A DNA stretch of 64,000 nucleotides from NCBI RefSeq assembly GCF_000013885.1, contig NC_007964.1:3458001-3522000 (forward strand), written 5' to 3'. The stretch is from Nitrobacter hamburgensis X14. GTDB lineage: Bacteria > Pseudomonadota > Alphaproteobacteria > Rhizobiales > Xanthobacteraceae. Positions within the stretch are counted from its first letter, which is position 1, and every line of letters begins with the position of its first letter. Shown here one piece after another: positions 17,589 through 26,264 of this stretch. The translations under genes were made by a program, and so were the position numbers. Below the pieces are notes generated by a model, which was not told the origin of the DNA, did not search any database, and saw nothing but the letters and a program-made list of their open reading frames with translations.

Positions 17589-19169
17589 TTATCCCCACCT
17601 CACACCATGACGCGCGAGCAATTTCTGCACCGCCGCGACAAGATCGCCCTCGCTGACCTCGATCTGCGCCTCGGCCTGCTTCTTCAGATACTCAGTGCGG
17701 TCCTCGATCGACGTCAGCCCGGCGCCCGCGATCAGGTCCTTGATCTGCACCTTGCCGCTGGCCTTTTCGTCCGAGCCTTGGATGATCGCGCACGGCGAAT
17801 GGCGCTTGTCGGCGTATTTCATCTGCTGGCCGAGCGAGTGTTTGGGATTGCCGAGATACAATTCCGCACGAATACCGGCGTTGCGCAGGTCCGCGACCAT
17901 TTTCTGGTAGCCCGCGATCTCGCCGCCGAACACGGTGACGACCACCGGACCCGGCTGCGGCTTGGTGTCCAGCTTGCCAAGCATGGTCAGCGCGGCCTGC
18001 AACCGCGACACGCCGAGGGAGAAACCCGTCGCCGGCACCGGCTCGCCGCGAAACCGCGAGACGAGACCGTCATAGCGTCCACCGCCGCCGACCGAACCGA
18101 ACCGAACCGGGCGGCCCTTCTCGTCCTTGGTCTCCAGCAGCAATTCAACTTCGTAGACAGGACCGGTGTAGTATTCGAGACCGCGGATAACTGACGTGTC
18201 GATCTTTATCCGGTCTTCATTGTAACCTGCGCTACGCACAATCTCTGTTATCGCTCGCAACTCGTCAATTCCCTGCTTGGAGATTGGGTTACGACCGAAT
18301 TCGTACATGAGCACATCTAGGGCTTGTAAATCCTGTAGACGCCGATGGACCTCGCGAGTGGCGAAGGTTACAAAACCGTCTTGTCCTAAGCGCTCATATT
18401 GCTCCCTTAGTATCTGAACAGGCTCCGACATCACGTAGCTAAAAATGGTATTCGCTTGAGAACGACTAAGGTTCGCTCCTACTGTAAAATCTCCGGTTTC
18501 ATCTTTTCGCCCTGTCCCGAGGAGTGCGTCCACTCCCTCCACGCCTAGTCGATCTAACTTGTCCATCGCACGCAGAATCGTGAGCCAACGTGCATCATCC
18601 GTGATGCCAAGCTCGACCTTCATTCCATCAAAAACTTTCCGATTGTTGACCTTCACCACATACTGCCCGCGTGGAATGCCCAGCGCCTCCATGGTGTCGG
18701 CGGCCATCATGCACATCTCGGCGTCGGCGGCGGGCGAGGCGCTGCCGACCGTATCGGCATCGAACTGCATGAACTGGCGAAAACGTCCGGGCCCCGGCTT
18801 CTCGTTGCGGAACACGTAGCCCGCGCGATAGCTGCGATAGGGCAGCGCGAGGTTCTGGAAATTTTCCGCGACATAGCGCGCCAGCGGCGCGGTGAGATCG
18901 TAGCGCAACGAAATCCACTGCTCGTCGTCGTCCTGGAACGAGAACACGCCCTCGTTCGGCCGGTCCTGATCGGGCAGGAATTTGCCGAGCGCGTCGGTGT
19001 ATTCCATCGCGGGTGTTTCCACCGGCTCGAACCCATAACGTTCGTAAACTTCGCGGATTTTCTCGACCATCCGCCGCGTGGCGGCGATGGCGGCGGGACC
19101 GCGATCCTCCAACCCGCGCGGCAGGCGGGCGCGGAGTTTTTGCGGCTTCTTCGCTTTTTTGTCGGACAT
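17589..19169 (-). CDS. hisS: Histidyl-tRNA synthetase
   Basis: This class II synthetase charges tRNA-His. It has 526 residues. Motif 2 is RNEKPGPGRFRQFMQFDAD near residue 115, the histidine-specific loop GLEYYTGPVYEVEL is near 333, GSVGGGGRYDGLV follows, and motif 3 is TGFSLGVSRL. A C-terminal anticodon-binding domain ends RHGVRWG. The product looks complete and functional, but bases 18125-18665 (residues about 168-348) have much lower GC than the rest. By hand, sample lines inside the block count about 48% GC against about 70% outside. The protein frame is unbroken across both junctions. See findings. Confidence 0.95.
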   Translation of the reverse strand: MSDKKAKKPQKLRARLPRGLEDRGPAAIAATRRMVEKIREVYERYGFEPVETPAMEYTDALGKFLPDQDRPNEGVFSFQDDDEQWISLRYDLTAPLARYVAENFQNLALPYRSYRAGYVFRNEKPGPGRFRQFMQFDADTVGSASPAADAEMCMMAADTMEALGIPRGQYVVKVNNRKVFDGMKVELGITDDARWLTILRAMDKLDRLGVEGVDALLGTGRKDETGDFTVGANLSRSQANTIFSYVMSEPVQILREQYERLGQDGFVTFATREVHRRLQDLQALDVLMYEFGRNPISKQGIDELRAITEIVRSAGYNEDRIKIDTSVIRGLEYYTGPVYEVELLLETKDEKGRPVRFGSVGGGGRYDGLVSRFRGEPVPATGFSLGVSRLQAALTMLGKLDTKPQPGPVVVTVFGGEIAGYQKMVADLRNAGIRAELYLGNPKHSLGQQMKYADKRHSPCAIIQGSDEKASGKVQIKDLIAGAGLTSIEDRTEYLKKQAEAQIEVSEGDLVAAVQKLLARHGVRWG

Positions 19170-19199
19170 GGCGCTCGGTTGTAAGTCAGTATCGACTTA

Positions 19200-19345
19200 C
19201 AGCCGGGTTACCAGCCGCGGTGCAGGCGGGCAAGTTGGTTTGCCGTCATACGCGGGCTCGACCCGCGTATCCATCAATCTTCCGAGAGTCTTGCGAAGCG
19301 GATGGATGGCCGGGTCAAGCCCGGCCATGACGACAAAACTCGAGT
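19200..19345. repeat. Palindromic repeats upstream of hisS
   Basis: Two hairpins, ACGCGGGCTCGACCCGCGT and GGCCGGGTCAAGCCCGGCC, are linked by TATCCATCA and GGATGGATGG. The second stem shares its CGGGTCAAGCCCG core with the 25-bp module of the RIME-like elements. GTAAGTCAGTATCGACTTAC at 19181-19200 is a further small palindrome just upstream of the hisS start. Confidence 0.65.
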
Positions 19346-19378
19346 GAGGGAGACGAAGCCACGCCCTCTGGTCTGCCT

Positions 19379-21044
19379 TTAGTTCACCAGCACCGCGCCG
19401 TCGCAGCGGACGCCCGAAACCCAGACATCCGCCTGCCCGATGCCGATACCGAGCGCCGCCAAAACCTGCGCCAGCACCTGATCGATCGAGGCGGTGGCGC
19501 CGCCGATGATTCCGGTGACGACCGGCCCAAGGCCGGGGATCGGCAAGCCGAGCGGCCCCACCTTCACCTTGAGCGAGAGATCGCCGAGCAGGCTCGCGGT
19601 CAGCGATGAGGTGAAGTTGGTCGTCGTCACGGTCTTCTTGGTCTGCGCGGCGATATCGGCATAGCTGAAAGAGACCGAGGTCGGCGCGGTGTTGCCCATT
19701 CCGGCATGGGCGCGGCCGGTCACGGTAACCGCGCCGAGATTGACCAGCGTCGCCGCCCCCGGATCGGGCTTGCTGGTGAAGTTGGTCATCTCAGTCGCCG
19801 AAACGTTGCCGATCCAGGCATCGACGATGCCCGGCGTCACGCCGAGCGTGACGCTGGACGTACTGACGTCGGGACGGCCGCAACTCACGGCATTCAGCGT
19901 CGCGGTGCCCGAGGCCACCTCGACATAGAGCGGAAGATTGACCGCCGACACAGTGCCGCTGCCGAGCAGCGTGATCGCCAGCAGTACGCGGGTCTGCGCG
20001 GTGTGCACGCTCGCTCCTTCAGTCCCGACCGTCACCCAGCTTGTCCCTTGCGGATGCTCGCCGATCGTCGCCATGACGGCGACGCTGGCGATACCGGGCA
20101 GCCCGAGATTAGCGGAGGCCGCGATCTGGTTGGTGCCGTTGGCGATCGCGCCGGTTGCCGAGAGCAGATCGAGGGCCGAGACGCTGACGCCGGTTTTCGG
20201 CTTCGAGCCCGTCGTCATCGACTTGTAGGGGCCGAGGTCGATCAGCGCTCCCGGCGTGATCTTGGTGGTCACCCCCGCAAGCGCCTGCGAGACGCGTGAC
20301 AGCGCCGCCGTCGCGGCGTTCAGGCCGTTCGCCGCTTGCTGCGCGCTCAACATTGCCGCCACGATGTCGGCGACCTTCACGTTGCCCGACAACACGGAGT
20401 CGTAGGTGACGCCGGTCAGGTCAAGCCGCGTCGCTAGCGCGTTGAGGAAATCAAAGGCATCGATATGCGCGTCGATCAGCGCCTGATAGTCCATCGCCGA
20501 CAACGACAATGTCGTCCCCAACATGCGGCCGAGGATCTCATTGACAAGACCGCCGTTGAGCGCGACGAGCCGCGAGCCGATCGCGAATGAGGCGATCGCG
20601 GTGCTCGCCGCCGTGGCCCTGGTGGTGATGTCGAAGTGACTGCGACCCCCGGTGAACATGCGCGCGAAATAGAGTGGTGTCTCGGTGTGCAGCGTCACCC
20701 GCGCGGCATTGGCAGAGCCAACCGCAGGCGTCACGAAGCGCGCCTGCGGCGCTAGCGCGGCGTTTGCGGTGTAGGTGCCGGGTTCGACCGAAACCAGCGC
20801 GCTCGCCGGATAGCCGTTGGCCGTCACGGTGGCGGCGGCCGCGCCGGTGGCGTTACTGATGTTGCCGGCGGCCACGATGGCCGCGAGGTCGGCGGCGCTC
20901 TGCGACTTTGCGGCGGTCAGCATAGATCGAGCCGACATCGACACCGAGCGCGGCGCAGCCGAGTAAGAGCACCATGGACCCGGCCCCCATGATCACGAAA
21001 TTGCCGCGCGTATCCGAGATGAAGCGCCGAAGCAGGTTTCGCAC
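19379..21044 (-). pseudogene. tadG-like pilus/surface protein gene, frameshifted
   Basis: The N-terminal part (21044 to about 20909) encodes RRFISDTRGNFVIMGAGSMVLLLGCAALGVDVGSIYADRRK, the membrane anchor of TadG-type proteins. The expected continuation SQSAADLAAIVAAGN is present but one base out of frame, and then runs open to 19379 (521 residues counted from an in-frame ATG at 20944). The shift falls in CGACTTT at 20903-20909; removing one base restores about 554 residues. The long C-terminal part is Ala/Thr/Ser-rich with no catalytic motif. It could be a true inactivation or a sequencing error. tadE lies 12 bases upstream on the same strand. Confidence 0.8.
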
Positions 21045-21056
21045 AGCAAACCTCCC

Positions 21057-21500
21057 TCAAAAGCCGCCGAACGGGATCGCCGCCGAGCGCGCGATGGTAG
21101 AGGTCGGCGCCGGCACGAACGGCAACGTGTAGATGAAGCTGTCCGAGGCGTCGTAGTTGACGGTGACGACGAAGACGTCGCTGCCCGACGTCGCCGCGCT
21201 CACCGTGAGATGGCTGGGCTGCAACAGCGGATATGACCCGGCGTTCGCCGTGACATAATTTTCGGCAATGCTGACGCGCTCGGTCTCGCTCAGGCCGGCG
21301 ACCGAGGAGCGCGCCGCTTCCGCGGCGAGTTGCTGCACGCTGTGGACCATGGTGAGGTAGGCGCCGAACACGACGATGCCGAACACCAGCACCAGAAACA
21401 GCGGCAGCAACATCGCGAACTCGACCGCGGATGCGCCGCGGCCGCAGCGCGCAAAGAGCCGAAGATCAAGAAAAAACGGACGTGGCGCGGAACCTGTCAT
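21057..21500 (-). CDS. TadE-like pilus assembly protein
   Basis: This protein has the TadE N-terminal pattern: a short basic leader (RLFARCGRGASAVEFAML) followed by one hydrophobic helix (LLPLFLVLVFGIVVFGAYLTMV). The helix is followed by the conserved VQQLAAEAARSS segment. TadE proteins are minor pseudopilins of the tight-adherence (Flp) pilus. An ATG at 21521 would add seven residues. Only tadE and the broken tadG are present here, without the tadABC machinery. Confidence 0.85.
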   Translation of the reverse strand: MTGSAPRPFFLDLRLFARCGRGASAVEFAMLLPLFLVLVFGIVVFGAYLTMVHSVQQLAAEAARSSVAGLSETERVSIAENYVTANAGSYPLLQPSHLTVSAATSGSDVFVVTVNYDASDSFIYTLPFVPAPTSTIARSAAIPFGGF

Positions 21501-21521
21501 GTGGCTTACTGAGCCATACAA

Positions 21522-21791
21522 CCATTAAGTGTATATGAATCCAATGCACGAAAAACGGCAGTATCTCCGGCTTGCACTTGCGGAACTGCTGGCGCCGTGC
21601 GCGACCCGTGCTTCCAACACAATCCGTCCAAACCACGGATGTAGACGCAATAGCGGTGCAAACCGCATTCCGCAGACGTGCAAAAGGTTCTAGTGTGGTG
21701 GTTCAGAAGTTCGCTTCATTTTCTCTGCAAGCTCCTTAAGCGGACGCCCGAACCTGCGGCGCGCCTAAAAATAAATAATGAGGGACCACCG
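21522..21791. promoter_or_regulatory. Divergent intergenic region before the omega-aminotransferase gene
   Basis: About 270 bases separate tadE and the aminotransferase and hold no supportable gene. The stretch is less GC-rich than its surroundings. Its segment CTAGTGTGGTGGTTCAGAAG at about 21692 has the look of an insertion-sequence end but I cannot match it within the window. A GAGGGACC ribosome-binding region precedes the ATG at 21792. Confidence 0.35.
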
Positions 21792-23129
21792 ATGTTAGAC
21801 AAGAGCCCCGCCCTCAACGTGCCGAACGATCTCGCCGCGTTCTGGATGCCGTTCACCGCCAACCGCGCCTTCAAGAGCGCACCGCGGCTGCTCGCCGGCG
21901 CCAAGGACATGCACTATTTCACCACCGACGGCCGCAAGGTCATAGACGGCGCCGCCGGCATGTGGTGCTGCAACGCCGGCCACGGCCGCGACCAGATCGC
22001 GAGCGCGATCGCCAGACAGGCCGAGACGCTGGACTTCGCGCCACCGTTCCAGTTCGGCATTCCGCAGGCCTTTGAACTGGCGAGCCGCATCGCCGAGCTT
22101 GCGCCGAAGGGGCTCGATCATGTGTTCTTCTGCAATTCGGGATCGGAAGCCGCGGACACCGCGCTGAAGATCGCGCTGGCCTATCACCAGATCAACGGCC
22201 ACGGCGACCGCATCCGCCTGATCGGCCGCGAGCGCGGCTATCACGGCGTCGGCTTCGGCGGCACCTCGGTCGGCGGCATCGTCAGCAACCGCAAGATGTT
22301 CGGCACGCTGCTCACCGGCGTCGACCATCTGCAATCCACCTACAACCGCGACAAGCAGGCGTTCAGCAAGGGCGAGCCGGAATGGGGCGCCGAACTCGCC
22401 GATGAGCTGGAGCGTCTCGTCAACCTGCACGGCGCCAACACCATCGCCGCCGTGATCGTGGAGCCGATGGCCGGATCGACCGGCGTGCTGCCCACGCCGA
22501 AAGGTTATCTCAAGCGGCTGCGCGAGATCACCCAGAAGCACGGCATTCTCTTGATTTTCGACGAGGTCATCACCGGCTTCGGCCGCCTCGGTTACGCGTT
22601 CGCCGCCGAGCGCTACGGCGTGCTGCCCGACATGATCACCTTCGCAAAAGGCGTGACCAACGGCGCGGCCCCGATGGGCGGTGTGCTGGTGCGCGACACC
22701 ATCCACGACGCCTTCATGACCGGTCCGGCGAATGCCGTGGAGCTGTTCCACGGCTATACCTATTCGGCGCACCCGCTGGCCTGCGCCGCGGGCCTCGCCA
22801 CCCTCGATATCTACCGCGACGAAAAGCTGTTCGAGCGCGCCAAAAACCTGGAGCCGAAATTCGCCGATGCGGTGATGAGCCTGCGCAACGAGCCTAATGT
22901 GGTGGATATCCGCACCGTCGGGATCACGGCGGGCATCGACCTCGCACCCAACGAAAACGGGCCCGGCGACCGTGGCTTTGCCGCGCTGAGAAGCGGGTTC
23001 CATGACCACGACGTGATGATGCGCATCGCCGGCGACACGCTGGCGCTGACCCCGCCGCTGATCGTCGGCGAGGATCAGGTCGGCGAGATCATCGACAAGG
23101 TCGCCAGGGTGATTCGCGCCGTCGCCTGA
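21792..23129 (+). CDS. Class III omega-amino acid:pyruvate aminotransferase
   Basis: This PLP enzyme transfers amino groups from omega-amino acids such as beta-alanine to pyruvate. It has 445 residues. The PLP lysine is Lys286 in TFAKGVTNG, preceded by LIFDEVITGFGRLG with the cofactor-binding Asp. FFCNSGSEAADTALK is the phosphate-binding loop. The opening LAAFWMPFTANRAFK is characteristic of the beta-alanine:pyruvate subgroup. I chose the ATG at 21792 over upstream in-frame ATGs because of GAGGGACC just before it. Substrate preference cannot be settled from sequence. Confidence 0.92.
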   Translation: MLDKSPALNVPNDLAAFWMPFTANRAFKSAPRLLAGAKDMHYFTTDGRKVIDGAAGMWCCNAGHGRDQIASAIARQAETLDFAPPFQFGIPQAFELASRIAELAPKGLDHVFFCNSGSEAADTALKIALAYHQINGHGDRIRLIGRERGYHGVGFGGTSVGGIVSNRKMFGTLLTGVDHLQSTYNRDKQAFSKGEPEWGAELADELERLVNLHGANTIAAVIVEPMAGSTGVLPTPKGYLKRLREITQKHGILLIFDEVITGFGRLGYAFAAERYGVLPDMITFAKGVTNGAAPMGGVLVRDTIHDAFMTGPANAVELFHGYTYSAHPLACAAGLATLDIYRDEKLFERAKNLEPKFADAVMSLRNEPNVVDIRTVGITAGIDLAPNENGPGDRGFAALRSGFHDHDVMMRIAGDTLALTPPLIVGEDQVGEIIDKVARVIRAVA

Positions 23130-23241
23130 ACCACCGGTCCGATTTCGGCGGACAACCTCCAGAAGACCTGCCCGCCGAATCAGCGATAATGATAGTGTGA
23201 GGGACCGGAAGATCGCTCCGCGCCGGGAACGTTCACGCCAG

Positions 23242-24693
23242 ATGATCCGTATTTCCACGATTTTCGTTGCCGTCTGCATGGTGCTGGTCTCCGGCTCGCT
23301 CGGCCTCGTGCTCTATTCGCTGACGGGCCTGCGCGCGTCGGAAGCCGCCATCGTGGCGCTGGCCACCCTGACCTGCCTCGTTCTCTACAACGCGGTGTCG
23401 ATGCGGATGCGCGTGCGCGGCGACGTCAATGGACAGATCGCCGATCTGTCGCGCGGCATCGCCGACCTCGCCCGCCAGGTCACCGAATTCGGACGCCGCC
23501 TCGCGGCGGCCGAAAGCAAGATCGCCGCGGCGAATTCCGCTGCGTCGGACCGCACTCAATCGGGACTTCAATCGGCACTTGGCGAAATCAACGAACTCGG
23601 CGGGCTGGTCAAGCAACTAGCCGCCACGGTTGCCGCCCATGACGACATGCTGGCGTTGTTGCCGTCGGCCGCCGCGGCGCCCATGGCCGAACCTGTCCCG
23701 GACACAAAGCCGGCTCACGCGCCGGCACGGGCCGCACCCGCGCCTCCCGCCGCCCGGCCTATTGCTGCGCCGGCCGGCAACGACGCGCAGACCCTGACAA
23801 CGATCAAGAGCGCCATCGAGGCCAACAGCGTCGATATCTTCCTGCAGCCGATCGTCACGCTGCCGCAGCGCAAGGTGCGTTACTACGAAGCCGTGACGCG
23901 GCTGCGCGATGCCCGCGGCGAAATCCTGGCGGCCGGCGATTTCATTCCCGCTGCCGAAGCCGCCGGTCTCATGGGGCGCATCGACAATATGGCCATTTTC
24001 CGCTGCGTGCAGGTGCTGCGGCGGCTTCAGGTGCGCAACAAGGAGGTCGGCGTGTTCTGCAACGTCGCCGCGGCGACGCTCAGTAATCCCGCGACGTTCG
24101 CGCAGTACCTCGATTTTCTCGAAGCCAATCATGCGCTGGCGCCCTCGCTGATCCTCGAATTCAAGCACAGTACGCTGCGCACTCTCGGCACGACGGAGAG
24201 CGAGCACCTCGCCGCGCTGGCGCAGCGCGGTTACCGATTCTCCATCGATCACGTCAAGGATTTGCGGATCGAGCCGCGCGAACTGGCCGATCGCGGCGTC
24301 CGCTTCATCAAAATGCCCGCCTCGCTCCTGCTGGACCAGAAGCAGACCTCGACCTCCGATATCCATCCGGCCGACATCTCCGATCTGCTCGCACGCTTCG
24401 GCATCGACCTGATCGTGGAAAGGATCGAAGACGAACGGGCGGTGGTCGATCTGCTCGACTACGACGTCCGCTTCGGCCAGGGCTTTCTGTTCGCCGCGCC
24501 GCGGCCGCTGCGTCAGGATGCGGCAGAAGACACAGTCGACAAGGCAAAGCCCGTCGCTAATGGCACGGCCGGACCCGGCTGGACCGATGCAACCGGAACC
24601 GGCATGATGAAGGCTGGCGCAATCAAACCCGAACGTCCGCCCCGCATGACCGGTAACGCTGCCCTGACGCGCCGCGCCGGCGGCGTGGTCTGA
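23242..24693 (+). CDS. Membrane-anchored degenerate EAL domain protein
   Basis: The 483-residue product has two N-terminal transmembrane segments (TIFVAVCMVLVSGSLGLVLY and AAIVALATLTCLVLYN), a coiled-coil-like region, an Ala/Pro-rich linker and a C-terminal EAL-fold domain (about residues 190-430). The EAL signature reads YYEAVTRL. The metal-binding DDFGTG motif is replaced by IDHVKDL, and the Asn of the NLS segment is not in its usual context (CNVAAATL). Hydrolysis of cyclic-di-GMP is therefore unlikely; it may bind cyclic-di-GMP or a protein. I used the ATG at 23242, which starts the first transmembrane segment. A HAD hydrolase gene follows 15 bases later. Confidence 0.85.
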   Translation: MIRISTIFVAVCMVLVSGSLGLVLYSLTGLRASEAAIVALATLTCLVLYNAVSMRMRVRGDVNGQIADLSRGIADLARQVTEFGRRLAAAESKIAAANSAASDRTQSGLQSALGEINELGGLVKQLAATVAAHDDMLALLPSAAAAPMAEPVPDTKPAHAPARAAPAPPAARPIAAPAGNDAQTLTTIKSAIEANSVDIFLQPIVTLPQRKVRYYEAVTRLRDARGEILAAGDFIPAAEAAGLMGRIDNMAIFRCVQVLRRLQVRNKEVGVFCNVAAATLSNPATFAQYLDFLEANHALAPSLILEFKHSTLRTLGTTESEHLAALAQRGYRFSIDHVKDLRIEPRELADRGVRFIKMPASLLLDQKQTSTSDIHPADISDLLARFGIDLIVERIEDERAVVDLLDYDVRFGQGFLFAAPRPLRQDAAEDTVDKAKPVANGTAGPGWTDATGTGMMKAGAIKPERPPRMTGNAALTRRAGGVV

Positions 24694-24708
24694 AAGCATC
24701 CGACCGCA

Positions 24709-25563
24709 ATGACGGCCCTTCGTTTCATAGAGCATCTGCACGACCTCGCGACCGGGAGGGATGTCGTGCTCAGCGACATCTGGGGCGTCGTCCACAACGG
24801 CCTCGTGTCGTTTCCCGAGGCCTGCGCCGCGCTGAAAACGTTCCGCAGCCGGGGCGGCACCGTCATCCTCATCACCAACGCCCCGCGCCCGGCCGACGCC
24901 GTGCAGCGGCAACTGCGCAAGTTCGGTGTTCCCGACGACACCTATGACGGCATCGCGTCATCCGGCGACCTGGCGCGCAGCTACGTCGCCGCGCATCCCT
25001 CCAAGGCGGTTTACTGGCTCGGGCCCGAGCGCGACAGTTCGATCCACAGCGGCCTTGATCCGGTGTTCGCGCCGATCGAGCGTGCTGATTACATCATCTG
25101 CACCGGTCCGTTCGACGACGAGACCGAGACCGCCGAGGACTATCGCGCCATGATGATGCAGGCGCGCGAGCGCAAGCTGCCGCTGATCTGCGCCAATCCC
25201 GATATCGTGGTCGAAAGTGGCGACCGACTGCTCTATTGCGCCGGCGCCATCGCCGAACTTTATCGAGAACTCGGCGGCGAGGTGATCTTCTACGGCAAGC
25301 CGCACCGGCCGATCTACGTACGCGCCATGGCGCTGGCGCGGGAGCAGCGCGGCAAGGACACGCCACTGAACCGGGTGCTGGCCATCGGCGATTCCGTGCG
25401 CACCGACCTCATGGGCGCCCACGCCTTCGGCATCGACCTGCTGTTTTTGACGCGCGGCATCCATTCCGAGGAATTCGCCGGCATCGACCAGCTCGATCCG
25501 GCCTCGGTCAAGGAACTGTTCGGCCGTCCGCCGCGGGCGCTGATGCGCGAACTGAAGTGGTGA
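24709..25563 (+). CDS. HAD-superfamily hydrolase, class IIA (TIGR01459 type)
   Basis: This 284-residue phosphatase-like protein resembles NagD and phosphoglycolate phosphatases. Motif I is LSDIWGVVHNG with the nucleophilic Asp, motif II is LITNAPRP, the Lys is in FYGKPHRPIY, and the acidic motif is AIGDSVRTDLMGA. All four catalytic motifs are intact. The substrate is unknown. It follows the EAL gene by 15 bases on the same strand and may be co-transcribed with it. Confidence 0.9.
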   Translation: MTALRFIEHLHDLATGRDVVLSDIWGVVHNGLVSFPEACAALKTFRSRGGTVILITNAPRPADAVQRQLRKFGVPDDTYDGIASSGDLARSYVAAHPSKAVYWLGPERDSSIHSGLDPVFAPIERADYIICTGPFDDETETAEDYRAMMMQARERKLPLICANPDIVVESGDRLLYCAGAIAELYRELGGEVIFYGKPHRPIYVRAMALAREQRGKDTPLNRVLAIGDSVRTDLMGAHAFGIDLLFLTRGIHSEEFAGIDQLDPASVKELFGRPPRALMRELKW

Positions 25564-25620
25564 ATACGGGCGTGTTTTCCACCCCCCGCGCTTGCGGGGC
25601 GAGGCGAAGAGAGGCGCCGT

Positions 25621-26016
25621 TTACGCCGGGACGTTGTCCGGAAACACCGCTTCGATCTTGGTCTTCAGCGTCGCCGCGTTGAACGGCTTGACGATGTAGT
25701 TGTTCACCCCGGCCTTCTTGGCGGCGATGACGTTCTCGGTCTTGGACTCCGCCGTAATCATGATGAACCGCGTCATCGCCAGATTGGGATCGGCGCGGAC
25801 TTCCTTGAGCAGGTCGTAGCCCGTCATCGGCTCCATGTTCCAGTCGGAGATCACCAGACCGTATTTTTTGGTGCGCATCTTGTTCAGCGCCGCCGAACCG
25901 TCGCTGGCATCGTCGATGTTCTCGAACCCAAGCTGCTTGAGAAGATTCCGGATGATGCGGATCATGGTGTTGTAGTCGTCCACGACCAGAACCGACATCG
26001 ACAAATCAACCGCCAT
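25621..26016 (-). CDS. CheY-like single-domain response regulator
   Basis: The 131-residue product is a stand-alone receiver. The phospho-acceptor is Asp58 in LVISDWNMEPMTG, with VVDDYNTM near the N-terminus, the Thr in MITAES and the Lys in YIVKPF. The SDWNMEPM pattern is typical of chemotaxis CheY relatives in alphaproteobacteria. I chose the ATG at 26016, although one lies at 26037. No che genes are adjacent, but a CheZ-like protein is encoded at 61605-62387. Confidence 0.92.
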   Translation of the reverse strand: MAVDLSMSVLVVDDYNTMIRIIRNLLKQLGFENIDDASDGSAALNKMRTKKYGLVISDWNMEPMTGYDLLKEVRADPNLAMTRFIMITAESKTENVIAAKKAGVNNYIVKPFNAATLKTKIEAVFPDNVPA

Positions 26017-26264
26017 CTTGAGCCCCCTGCACGCCACATTCTATGTGTGCCGAAAATCGGCCAAAAGCCCGCCGGAGCGGGCCATCCTCGAAGCAAACAC
26101 CGGCATTCCGCCGGTCGCTCGCCTCTCGGGTCTGCCTTGACGAATAGCACCAGCCGTTAAACAGCGCGTTAACCCGGGAACAGGCGCCGACGTCCTGCGC
26201 CACACAACGCCTCGACAGGCCGCGCTTGACTTCAATCGGGCCCCCACTCATCAACGAAACCGTG

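Noticed and set aside
20853..21044. A separate 63-residue membrane protein upstream of tadG
   Set aside because: Its sequence is the N-terminal anchor of TadG and continues in another frame, so I treat both parts as one frameshifted gene.
21692..21730. Possible insertion-sequence remnant starting CTAGTGTGGTGGTTC
   Set aside because: It looks like a terminal repeat, but I found no matching partner end or transposase fragment nearby, so I do not call it.
21795..23279. Long minus-strand frame opposite the omega-aminotransferase
   Set aside because: The plus-strand protein has intact PLP motifs; the antisense frame has no family features and arises from GC-rich codon bias.
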